From Alnus glutinosa (taxonomy: Eukaryota; Streptophyta; Magnoliopsida; Fagales; Betulaceae), in assembly GCF_958979055.1 (NCBI RefSeq), contig NC_084891.1, positions 8,634,001-8,698,000 on the forward strand: a stretch of DNA of 64,000 bases. The letters are read 5' to 3'. Shown piece by piece: positions 36,402 through 46,010 of the stretch. Made by a program: the position numbers and the translations under genes. The stretch's first letter is position 1; every line of letters starts with the position of its first letter. The notes beneath the pieces are model-generated. The model was given only the letters and a program-made list of their open reading frames with translations, had not been told where the DNA came from and did no database searches.

Positions 36402-36761
36402 CTAATACTTCAATCTAGTACTGTAACTTAGCTGGTCCAAAGAAACCTGTCTTTCGAAACGAAGCTGCCGACGGAAGTTTGCAATGAAAATCTCCGCCCT
36501 CTTATCAATATCATCGTCCGAACCAAAACTGCTCGCTCGTTGAATCCCAGTCGTCACCGAACGACCTCCTTCCAATTTGTCTTCCTCGATGCATCCATAC
36601 AAGGCCAGTCGGTCGTCAAAGCTTAGCCGGCGGCTGTAGGAAGATCTACCGACAGTCGAACGCAAGCACCATAGCCTCACGTTAAAGGTAAGCAAAAGTT
36701 TGAATTTCTTCACTGCCTTCTTGAGGCGACGGCCTATCTCTATCCAGCTCTCTCTACCCAT
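36402..36761 (-). CDS. DUF761 (cotton-fibre-type) small protein
   Basis: A 119-aa protein on the minus strand. The N-terminal MGRESWIEIGRRLKKAVKKF and the C-terminal DDDIDKRAEIFIANFRRQLR are the conserved plant DUF761 signature; the middle has SRRLSFDDR. Molecular function is unknown; members are small, basic and without membrane segments. The ATG at 36761 is chosen because it starts the conserved motif and because the frame upstream has no ATG (TTG at 36809, too close to the TATA box to lie in the mRNA). A duplicated relative lies at 40488-40769 in the same orientation. Confidence 0.8.
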   Translation of the reverse strand: MGRESWIEIGRRLKKAVKKFKLLLTFNVRLWCLRSTVGRSSYSRRLSFDDRLALYGCIEEDKLEGGRSVTTGIQRASSFGSDDDIDKRAEIFIANFRRQLRFERQVSLDQLSYSTRLKY

Positions 36762-36828
36762 TTCTTGGTTTTTCCACACCTTGTTGAAGTTAAACTTAAT
36801 TTGGTTCAAATATGCGTGGATTTTAAGC

Positions 36829-36836
36829 TTTTTATA
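36829..36836 (-). promoter_or_regulatory. TATA box of the DUF761 gene, copy 1
   Basis: TATAAAAA on the minus strand, 68 bases upstream of the ATG at 36761. Transcription would start near 36800, giving a leader of about 40 bases. The same box sits at a similar distance before copy 2 (40848-40855). Confidence 0.6.
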
Positions 36837-37011
36837 GATGAAGTGAGTGATCGAATTCTTGGTAGCTAGAGAGCGTGTTTGAAATGACTAGTACTGTATA
36901 ATTACCTTGGAGTTTCTTGGAAGCTTAATTGGGTGACACGACTGACATTCGCTGGCATCACTGCTGAATCAGTACTCTTAATAAGTAATTAACAGGAAAC
37001 TTTACTTAATC

Positions 37012-37430
37012 ACGAATTGTAATTACTCTTATAAATTTTAAAAATTTTCAATTTAGTATATCTATTGTCCAATTTTTTTTTTAGTTTCAATCATATGTTA
37101 AGATTATTCTGTTAAATCCTAACAGTGGAGTATCAAAATTTTCAAAATATTTTTCATTATTTTTAGGAAAGAAAAAAAAATTATATGGATTTAAGCAATC
37201 GTCATAATTTAACTGAATTTGTTAAAGTACTCACACTTGAATCTTTGAAATTATATATATGCTTTTTTTAAGAGCGGTATTTTTATAATTTTGATAAGAT
37301 TTAACGAAAAATCTTTACAAAATGATAAAATTAAAAAATAATGAAAAAAATTCATACAATAAATTAAGAAATTTTAAAGTTTAAGAAAGTAATTAACGAC
37401 ATTTGAAAGAATAAAGTGAAGTTTTTACCC
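37012..37430. repeat. Fold-back MITE-like element, relative of the one at 22.7 kb
   Basis: The left arm (TAATTACTC..ATAAATTTTAAAAATTTTCAAT, TAAATCCTAACAG) and right arm (GATTTAACGAAAAATC, ..AAATTTTAAAGTTTAAGAAAGT.AATTA) are inversely related, with the AATCCTAACAG hinge motif shared with 22668-23045. Imperfect and non-coding. Confidence 0.55.
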
Positions 37431-37431
37431 A

Positions 37432-37463
<32 letters not shown>

Positions 37464-37605
37464 ACATTCTATGACTGTACGTTATGTTTGGGTATACGTA
37501 ACGGCTGAGCTGTCAAATTAATTAGTAGTACTTTTTCAGTCCAGAAAATGGTCTCAATTATATACACTTGCTTATAAGTTTTGCTCCGTAAGAATTTGGA
37601 AAATT

Positions 37606-37803
37606 ATGTCGGCAAAGACCACGACGTCGAAGAAGCCGAAGGTGAGCGTGATTAGACTGAAGGGGAAGAGTCTACCGGCCGTTCAGAGTAAGGTCAGGGT
37701 TCTCGGCCGCTTGCTCCCCGGTTGCCGGAAACAACTGTACGTCGCCAGTGATTCTAGAAAAAAGAGTTCACATTTGCATTGTATACTTATAAAACATGAT
37801 TAG
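37606..37803 (+). pseudogene. Truncated atypical bHLH (AIF/UPBEAT-like) fragment
   Basis: A 65-aa frame. Residues 27-43 read VQSKVRVLGRLLPGCRKQ, close to the first helix and loop of plant atypical (non-DNA-binding) bHLH proteins, which have a VQ.KVRVLGRLVPGCRK-type motif. After it the frame runs into unrelated residues and stops, so the second helix is missing; the family is normally longer at both ends. Probably a gene fragment, though a short expressed peptide cannot be excluded. Confidence 0.5.
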
Positions 37804-39296
37804 TTTATCAAACATCTTATAATTAATTAAGCATACAAACGCACGCTACTGGAATTCCAAACTTGTGTCCAAAAAGAGTCTTGGACACTCACGAGTACAT
37901 GCACCTGTATTGACACACTCACGTCCCCAATATTGACCGTCACTTTCTTTGTCGCCAAATCTATAGAATTAATATATCATCTCATTCCTGCACAAAATTA
38001 GCCAGAAACATCACATGCAACATTAAACTGGCTTTGCAATTAATTTGATAACTCATGCATGAACGACCGTCTCGCCGCCAACGATCTCCAAACGACTTCA
38101 TCAGATCGATCAAGCTCACTTCCAAGGTTTGCTTTGTGCATGCCGTAGATCTAGCTTCACCCTTTTAATCTACACATTAAAGTCTTATCAACAGTTATCT
38201 TGCCCGAGCTCACACTCAAGTTTCTAGTTATTGCCGTACCGGATCACTTAAAAAATTTCGAGAAAACAAAACAATAATTGTTTTATTTTCAAACTCAAGC
38301 TTCCAGCCACCTTAACTTTGAGGGGATATAACACTCTGCCCAAACATGTACCAAATATCTTACAAATTACTGATTTTTTTAAGCCCATAAGAACAATAAT
38401 ATGCAACTTCCTATATGCGCTAGAAAATTAGCGATCGAGCTCTTTTTAAAAAAATTATTGGCGCTCTCTAGGCTTCGTACGTAATAGGTGGGTATATGTT
38501 TATTTATTTATTTGTGGTATTGTACTATCAATAACAAAAGGGAAATATAAATCTAACACGTAAATCTTCTTCCTGAATTGATTTAACATGACACCAATAA
38601 CATATATATATATGAGGGTTGCTATACATGCACCCCTCATCCACCCTTCATCCTCCATTTACAATAAAAAAATTGATTTTAAGCAAAAAGGTGTCTCTGA
38701 TGTGTGACATCAGAGACACCTTTTTGCTTAAGATCAATTTTTTTAAGCAAAAGAGGTGGACAAAAAAGGGATAAGGGGAGAATTTTTAACATTTCCCCAT
38801 ATATATATATATATATATATATAGCGATCTAAGAAAATGTTTAAACTACACATCTAGGAAGGTCTCCTAGTGCATGGCCCTTTAGCTACTAGAGTACCAA
38901 AGATTCTTAAGAGTAGAGTACGGTTTGGATGATTAATCTATTGTGGGTTTCTATGATTTTTCTTTTTAATTTTTAACTAGATCTAGCGTTTTTTTTTGTT
39001 TTTTTTTTTGTTTTTGTTTAACGTTGTCATTTAATAGACAACGGTGTTAAATTAGAGTCGTTTCTTAAAGGACGACATTCAAAAATTAACGTTGTTTTTG
39101 TTAAAGGACATAAAGATATTTACATCATTTAACAGTAAACAACGTTAATTCTTGTTGCTTGACCTTTAAACGACACAAATATTTTTTTCCTACCATTGGT
39201 ATCACGTCACATATCAAATAACGATGACCGTTTGTCAACATTTATTTCCCTCATTCGTGTCGTTTCTTAAAAGTTGACAAATTTTTTTTTTTTTTT
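37804..39296. other. Intergenic with a strong hairpin, no gene seen
   Basis: AT-rich DNA between the DUF761 copies. Contains (TA)n runs near 38800-38822, a near-perfect hairpin at 38666-38744 (listed separately), and scattered AACGTTGT/GACAACG motifs at about 39020-39240. No protein-like frame. Confidence 0.5.
38620..38800. repeat. Fold-back element with a 38-bp near-perfect hairpin core
   Basis: Arms 38666-38703 and 38707-38744 pair over 38 positions with a single mismatch and a 3-base loop (GTG); the arm contains AAGGTGTCTCTGATGT. Outside the core, GTTGCTATACATGCACCCCT at the left and the complement of AGGGGAGAATTTTTAACATT at the right extend the symmetry imperfectly. Either a small MITE or a candidate small-RNA hairpin. 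Confidence 0.8.
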
Positions 39297-39502
39297 GGGT
39301 TAAATAGCCTACACACCCGGACACTCTTGTGGTTTGCAAACTTTATTTTTTGCCCTCTGAATTTTAATTTTTATCATAAGTGGTACTTGTGGTATGAGAA
39401 AAGATGAAAATAGCACCTTTGTCCATTTTCCCATCTAAAATTTATGGAAATTCACGTCAGCACCACGTGGCACCATTCAAAATGTGAATGGTGCCACCCC
39501 TA

Positions 39503-39544
<42 letters not shown>

Positions 39545-39784
39545 AAAGCCTTAAAATTTAAAAAAGAAAAGAAAAGAAAAGAAAAATAGTGTAGTCACAT
39601 GTTACATTTTGAATGGTGCCACGTGGGGGTGACGTGGATTTCCGCCAGTTTTGGATGGAAAAATGGACAAATGTACCATTTTCATCTTTTCACATACTAC
39701 AAGTACCACCAATGATAAAAATTAAAACTGAAGGGGTAAAAAATAAAGTTTGCAAACAATAGGAGAAAATTTTGTATTTAACCT
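39297..39784. mobile_element. 488-bp fold-back MITE
   Basis: Left GGGTTAAATAGCC.. and right ..TTTGTATTTAACCTTT are inverted. Arms continue for about 200 bp (shared GTTTGCAAACTTTATTTTTT, AAAGATGAAAATAG/CATTTTCATCTTTT, CATTCAAAATGTGAATGGTGCCAC). The hinge is a long poly-T/poly-A stretch (39507-39547). Same structural class as 33336-34000, different sequence. Confidence 0.8.
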
Positions 39785-40487
39785 TTTTCTTTTAGTGACA
39801 GTCATGCAACTTGAAAGATCGAAAGTGTAATATTACTATTCACTCTCATTTATTATACCCATATCACATCGGCTAATCAATCGTGTTTTAAGTAACTTAT
39901 TATGTCAGGAATTAAAAAAACAAAAGTATAAACCACTTAAAACATGACATGTCAGCTAAAGAGACATGAGTGTAATAAATGAGTACGAATCTAGCATTAT
40001 TCTAGAAAAAAAATTATAGTTACTTTTCACATTAATTTATCATCACTGTGTCACTTCCGCTGATACCCATGTCACATCTACTACTGATGTTTGTAGATAA
40101 TTAATATATCATTTAAAAGGAATTGATTCTGATTTTGAATTTAATCGATGGTCTTGTTATATGTACTTCTATTATCTTTCAAGTACACTTAATTTGTTGG
40201 TTCATAAATCAAGTTTCTGTTTAATTTGTTGAACAATTTTTCTTGAAAAATCGCCTGTGAATATATAGTCTTTATTAATGATGAAACAATTACAAGCAGC
40301 AAATCGACAACCCCAATAAAATCCAAAATAAATAAATGATAGAACAGACTCAAAACATAGTTCGTCCTTTGTTCTTCATCACAGTTCCAATAATTCTCTA
40401 TTTCTTCATAGAATCATGCATATACCTATTTGTCTTCATCCCTGCAACCCATCGACCACCAAAATTAACAAACCAACTTTAAAACGA

Positions 40488-40769
40488 CTAATTCTCTTTG
40501 TCGCCTTCGAAACTACTCCCTGTAGATCTACTGTAACTTCGCTCCAAAGAAGCCTGTCTTTCAAGACGAAGATGGCGTCGGAAATTTGCAATGAAAATCT
40601 CGGCCCTCTTATCAATATCATCATCCGAAGCAAAACTCCTTTCTCGTTGAATCTCAGTCGTCACCGAACGCAAGCACCATTGCCTCACGTTGAGGGTAAG
40701 CAAAAGTTTGAATTTCTTCACTGCCTTCTTGAGGCGACGGCCTACCTCTGCCCAGCTCTCTCTGCCCAT
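40488..40769 (-). CDS. DUF761 small protein, duplicated copy with internal deletion
   Basis: A 93-aa protein starting MGRESWAEVGRRLKKAVKKF, with the C-terminal DDDIDKRAEIFIANFRRHLR signature. Relative to copy 1 it lacks an internal segment of about 33 residues (TVGRSSYS..LEGGR) in frame, and it has a different tail (SYSRSTGSSFEGDKEN). Upstream of the ATG at 40769 the frame stays open for six codons from a GTG, not an ATG. Frame and promoter are intact, so it may still be expressed. Function unknown. Confidence 0.75.
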   Translation of the reverse strand: MGRESWAEVGRRLKKAVKKFKLLLTLNVRQWCLRSVTTEIQRERSFASDDDIDKRAEIFIANFRRHLRLERQASLERSYSRSTGSSFEGDKEN

Positions 40770-40847
40770 TTCTTGGTTTTTCCACACCAGCTTGTTGATC
40801 GAAGTAGTGAAACTTAGTTTGGTTCAAAAAATGCGTGGATTTTAAGG

Positions 40848-40855
40848 TTTTTATA
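40848..40855 (-). promoter_or_regulatory. TATA box of the DUF761 gene, copy 2
   Basis: TATAAAAA on the minus strand, 79 bases upstream of the ATG at 40769, at the position equivalent to the box of copy 1. Confidence 0.6.
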
Positions 40856-40990
40856 GATGAAGTGAGAGAATCCTGGGACAAGCTACTAGGCAGAGTAGAG
40901 TGGGTGTTTGTCAAATGATCAGAGTATTACCTCGGAGTTTCATCGGTGACTTGGACAGCACGCTGGACGCGCGAGCGGAATTACGTTGGC

Positions 40991-41639
40991 GCCAAGCTCC
41001 AACGAGTCACCATAAAAACTGTAAAAAGATTTCTACACTTTTTTCTTAAACTACTTTTTAATGACCAGTGATGGAGTGACACGTACACCAGTGGGCGCTA
41101 TAGGCCCCACAAAAGTTAATAAACACAAAATGGAAGATTCCTTCTAATAAAATAAAGTATGAGTACTTTTTGTGATATATTTATATATATCAGAAAGAAT
41201 GCAAAGCTGATCATGAGTGACTTTTATAACTTTCTTAGTTACTCTCAGTCTCTCATGATAGTAATTAAGTCATGGACTCGTGGCCTTGAGATTGTCATCA
41301 GTGCCAAGCCTCATTAATGAATATGTGATAATTTCTGCATTCTTTTAGTTTGTGATCGGTATCATTTTTTTTTTGGTCATGTATGTTTGGGAGAGAATTA
41401 CCTTGGGATCGGAGTATATTTGGATACATGCAACTCTAAGTCAAAAGTCTAAGCTAATGGCTTTGGAGTCCATTTAAGTATATTATTTACTATTTTTCTT
41501 TCTACTTTACCAAAATTGGACACAACAACACTAACAAATGCACTCACACAATAAATAAAATATTGTAGAACATGGTAGAACGCTTACTAAAATTTCAGGA
41601 AATGGTAGAACTCTTACTAAACTCAAAAGATTAAAAGTG
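40991..41639. other. Intergenic, no gene seen
   Basis: AT-rich. A short direct repeat (GGTAGAAC.CTTACTAAA) occurs at about 41573-41590 and 41604-41621. No protein-like frame. Confidence 0.5.
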
Positions 41640-42028
41640 TTCAAACAGATTAGGGTGGCGAATATCGCAACCTTCATACCTATTTTCAATCTATTGGCAT
41701 CATCTATCGTATTTCATGTCTTCACACGCATCAACAACAAGGATGCGCTGAAACAAAACACCATCATCTTATTGACACCACACTGGTCCTTTTAGCTGAA
41801 AGTCATCTTCCTAAAACCTTTTGGAGTGAAGCGTGCCTCACCTCTTACTACCTAATCAATAAGTTGCCCACTCCATTGCAGAAAAATCAATCTCCATTTT
41901 AAAAACTCTTTAAACGCACTCCTGACTACACCTTTCTCAAGATCATTGGATGTGCATGCTTCCACAGTCTTCTCCCATATAACTCCCATAAATTCTCTCT
42001 TCGTTCCAAAGAATGTGTCTTCCTCTAA
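41640..42028 (+). pseudogene. Ty1/copia integrase-core fragment
   Basis: The + strand, with frameshifts, encodes GGEYRNL.TYFQSIGI, the degraded H-THQQQG-AE-KH motif, [44 protein letters not shown] and [11 protein letters not shown], the consecutive motifs of the copia integrase core and the following segment. The catalytic region is partial, no LTR was found, and the fragment ends abruptly at about 42028 against CACTA-derived DNA. A dead remnant. Confidence 0.85.
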
Positions 42029-44620
42029 GACGTCATTCCTCTCTCGCTCAGCACGTAGCATCTCTTTCATTTCCGTCATCTGTCGGGCATTTTCTGCCCA
42101 ATCCCGAGATGTGCCCCCAGGTGGTGGCCCTTGTGAGCGAGCCCTGTACGAGAATCATGTCCCACGAACAGGAGTAACGTTCGGCCCAACCTGTCAAACC
42201 CTCCCCGCATACTCAGGCCTCCCAACTGCCTGTTCGTACGCGTCGTTCGGTGCCCAACGCACCGTGTCTTCTGAAACGCTCTGCGTGGCGGCAGGATCAT
42301 TGGCTAAACTCTGCGTCATCCTCTCCTGTACGTCGTCAACATAAAATACACATTTATTGAATAATGTCATATCATACGTAAAACTTAGAAATATTAGTAA
42401 AATAGATCAGTAGAATACACATAGGACCCGTGTACGTTCATTCAAGTAAGTGCCGTCCTTCCTCGTGTGCGCCTTCATGAACGACTCAGCGTGAGTGGGG
42501 GGCGTGCCAGATGTACATGCCTGTCGACATCCAATTAGAATATATAACAAACAGAGAGCGAGAAAATAATGTTAAAAAAAAAAAACAAAATTAGCAACAA
42601 ATATGAAAAACATATACATATATTTGTTCATACCTCATCGTGATTAAATCTAGCATAACTTTTGGATCCCAGACAATGGGGGAGGTCATTCTGCTCCCGC
42701 ATCCGCTTCATCCGTTTACAAGTCGCCTACGCATTGAACATAATGATAAAATTATGTTAGCAATAAAATTAAATGAACTGTTATTAAAAAAACACAACAT
42801 TATAGTAATACAATCAAAGACCTACATACATTTTTCTGCTCAGTGCACCAATCGCTCAACAGGAACTCCACATCTTCTGTGTCATACTTCTCAAAAAATT
42901 TCTCCGGAATTCTCGCACGTATAATCTCGGGCGTGTCACCATCTTGCATATGTAGCTTGGTTTTAAACTTCGACTTCCATAAGCGGTGCTTACGACCAAT
43001 ATCAACCCACGCTTCCAGTTTTGCCTTGCACTCGTCTACGGATACAGGTACATAAAACTCCTCCTGCACATTCAATTTAAGCATTAAACTTATCAGTTCA
43101 ACCAAAACTTAGGGCTTGTTTGGCAAAGAACAGAACAGAACAGAGCAGTGAGTTGTTAGTTTTGAAATTAGTAAAAAGTGATGATGTGATATAAAATAAA
43201 AAGAATTTGTATAAAAAAGTTGACAACTTTGGTTTGTTTTGAATTTTTTAATTTGAATAATAATAAAAACTTATTGACATAAAATATAAAAAAAAAACCG
43301 TGCGAGTGTACTTTATTGCTGATTGTTATTGGAAAATGTAAAAATCAAATTAAAAAAATATGAATAGTGAGCAGCACTATTGCACAATTTGCAGAAGCTT
43401 AACAAACAATCCTTTAATCTTAAGTTTAATTTAAATAAATAAATAAATTAGTTTTAAAAAAATACCATAAGCACGTTCCACATAGCCTCCTTAATGTGCT
43501 TATCTACCTTCGCCCATTCGTCCTGCATATGTATGTGGGACTCACTCCTGATAAGCATGCCCGTAGCCCGCCTAAAACAATTGCAGGCTCGTCCTACAGG
43601 TTGTGTTGCACCATTGTACTGCAACACAATCTTCTTCTCCTTCGGGAGCACCCAATTTCTTTCTGGGTCCCTAATCACCTCATAATAGATGCTCCTGTCT
43701 GGGTTGTACCCTAATAAAAAAAGATACAAAATTTAATTGTTTAACACTAAAAATCCACAGGGTTTATTAATAAATTTTAAATTCAATTTATATTTCTTTC
43801 AAACTTAATATTAATTATTGGTAACATAATATGAGTTTTAATGATGTCTAAATATGTACTTACCCATCAACCGAATCTGGTCAGTCTGTATGCGCTGGGT
43901 CGTCTGCGTGCTCCTCTCCAACCCCTTCCGCTGGGGGAGGCTCTTGATCATCATCTGAAGGCATATCCTGAGGGCTATCGGGGGCCAACTGCTCGGGTCC
44001 CAACATCGCAATGTCCCCCTCATGGGGAATATGGCTCCCCCCCAGATCTGGCATCTGACTCTCACCAGAAAGCGGCACCTGGCTCTCCCCAGATAATGGC
44101 ACTTGGCTCTCCCCAGGCCCCGGGCCCTGGCTCGCTGCCAATTCTGGCATCTGTCTGAACCCCATAGCCGAGCCCTACATCGCTGCCAGTGCTGCCTCAA
44201 TGCCATAGCCGGCATCTGCATCTCCCCCGTCTATGGCAGCGAAAACCTATCATCCTGTGTCTCACTATTAGATCCACATGGCATAGGTCCAGTATAGGGA
44301 TACGGAAAGTACGGTGCATAACCATGTGGCCCCATCCCCTCTCGCACCCACCATCGAGTCGCATGACCCGGTCAAGTGATCCCCATCTGCGAGAGCATCG
44401 TCGGCACCTCATATGGAGAACTAGAATATCCAGCTGTGCCGGTGGGCCCGTGATCTGACGTCGACACGGCCACTGTACCCAGCAACAATGATCTATAAGC
44501 GACATCTGGGTGGTGTGGCCACCCAGAAGTATATAGTGCTGCTGAAGCTGTGGGCGTGGTCGTGGGGGGCACGGGTAGGCGGGGTGCCCGATGTGCACTA
44601 GGAGGGGGTCTTTGGTCCAT
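42029..44620 (-). pseudogene. CACTA second gene, plant transposase (Ptta/En-Spm) domain
   Basis: Pro-rich start (MDQRPPPSAHRAPRLP, ATG at 44620), then a region with repeated GESQVPLS units (about 44030-44120). Exons follow at about 43714-43468 ([11 protein letters not shown].., [13 protein letters not shown]), 43062-42832 ([39 protein letters not shown]), 42727-42636 ([21 protein letters not shown]), 42519-42429 ([20 protein letters not shown]) and 42325-42029 ([30 protein letters not shown]). Donors and acceptors are still GT-AG. Stops (for example in 44372-44374 and two in the last exon) break the frame. Exon edges are approximate. Confidence 0.75.
43112..43413. mobile_element. 302-bp MITE in an intron of the CACTA second gene
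   Basis: GGGCTTGTTTGGCAAAG at the left and ..CTTAACAAACAATCCT at the right are inverted, with TTA at both edges (43109-43111 and 43414-43416). It lies between the third and second transposase-domain exons, so it inserted into an existing CACTA intron. AT-rich and non-coding. Confidence 0.6.
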
Positions 44621-44766
44621 CGATACCTGCGAACAAATGTAGGCAAATTAATTAAAATTTGATTTTTATATATTACTAATGAATATGCAAATTATACAAT
44701 GAAATTTATGCAAATTAAAAAAGTATATTGAGTTCCAGCAAATTGTACCAACAATAAATATATCAA

Positions 44767-46006
44767 TCATTGTATAACGGGATCTTCAATCGGATCAATG
44801 TCCGGCCTGTCGTACTCGAATTCATCATTCACATCGTGCAGGTCAGCAGTGGGTAGTACGACCGGGACGCACTCGTGATAGGTTGTATCTGCCTCATTAC
44901 TCTCTTCCCCTTGACCAACGTCGTACATGTTGCGCAGTTTAGTCCTCACGACACAAACCCAATTTGAGTTTGTTCCATCTTCGACGTAGAAAACTTGATC
45001 TACCTGAGATGTAAGCACATAAGGCTCGTCAGTAATCAGTTCTCCCCTGTGGACAAGGTGGTTGAAGTTGACAAACACTAAGCCATAATCGTCTATTTTG
45101 AATCCTTTGTCCATTGTGGGGTCTGCCCAATTGCACTTGAATAGAACGTACGTAGTCCTATCATAGTACTCGACCTCAACTATATCGGTTAACTGTCCGT
45201 AGTACGTTGCCTTCAACGGTTAGAACACATACGCCGCTGTTCTGAATCCTCCTTCCCACATCATGGGCAAGCGTGCGGAACAGTTTTCCATTTACCACGT
45301 ACCTGTTGTACTTGACTGCTATCTCCTTTAGCCCTCTACAACGCATAACCAATTTGTGGCCCAATTCCTCCCTACGTTGATTGTCCAGGCCATCGACCTA
45401 TGTTATAATTACAAATATTAAAGATCACATTGGTTAATTACACTGAACACGCATAGATTTTTCCAATTGCTAAATTAGCACTATTTCCTTTCATATGCAC
45501 AGTACCATTCGCAGAACTGCTCATGATGTTGTGCTTCAATAAGAGCATCCGTGATGTGACCCTTAGTGCATGTGCGCCTAAGTGCGTCTTTGTGCATCCT
45601 ACATTCAGCGTATACAATTATGTAATAATTGTTACTAATAATTTTATTTGAATTCTGTTAAATATATAAACACTACTCACATCCGCAAATTGTGAAACTC
45701 TTCATCGTTGAACACAATATAACAATGAATTTGGTACACTGTCAATCGATTCAGGGTAACTTGCGTGCCCGCCCCTTTGAATCCATCAGGATTTCTCTGA
45801 GGTCTATTGTGGAAGGTTAGTGCGTTATCCAGATACCTCGAACAGAATGTTACCAGCTCGGTCGCTATGTACCCCTCTGCAATGCACCCCTTAGGAGCCG
45901 CTTTATTGCGTACATTAGACTTGAAACTTCCAAGGCTCCTGGTGCATTTTGCACAAAAATATAGCCCAAAAATCCTCTGTTGTTTAGTTGCATTTTTCAC
46001 AAACAA
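44767..46006 (-). pseudogene. CACTA transposase (TNP2-type) C-terminus, DUF4218 and DUF4216
   Basis: A minus-strand segment at about 45950-45677 encodes LGSFKSNVRNKAAPKG, IAEGYIATELVTFCSRYL (DUF4218). After a gap, 45364-44767 encodes KYNRYVVNGKLFRTLAHDVG, then, in another frame and after an in-frame stop, VEVEYYDRTTYVLFKCNWAD, YGLVFVNFNHLVHRGELITD, FVYVED-type text and a tail ending IEDPVIQ (DUF4216). At least one frameshift plus one stop; the upstream catalytic domain is absent. Not functional. Confidence 0.85.
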
Positions 46007-46010
46007 AAAC

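Larger units (their letters stand above)
35155..36960. repeat. Tandem duplication, copy 1 (DUF761 gene block)
   Basis: Collinear with 39890-40990: the ATATAAACCACTTAAAA..CATG segment (about 35215-35310 versus 39926-40010), TTGGTTCATAAATCAAGTTT (36093 versus 40197), the coding region and its promoter all match. Copy 1 carries about 580 bp of extra DNA between 35345 and 36090, ending in a segment (CACCGAAAAACATTTTTCAT..CGAAACAAACC, 36025-36080) related to the MITE family at 59265-60029. Confidence 0.75.
39890..40990. repeat. Tandem duplication, copy 2 (DUF761 gene block)
   Basis: Direct-orientation match to 35155-36960, covering upstream flank, gene, TATA box and about 200 bp beyond. Divergence is substantial, so this duplication is clearly older than that of the calmodulin-binding block. 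Confidence 0.75.
42029..46010 (-). mobile_element. CACTA (En/Spm) transposon remnant, 3' portion
   Basis: Minus-strand order: end of a TNP2-type transposase (DUF4218 then DUF4216), then a second gene with a plant-transposase (Ptta/En-Spm) domain, the usual order in plant CACTA elements. The catalytic DDE part of the transposase and both terminal inverted repeats are missing; the left edge is cut by a copia fragment at about 42028. Stops and frameshifts make it non-autonomous. Confidence 0.85.
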
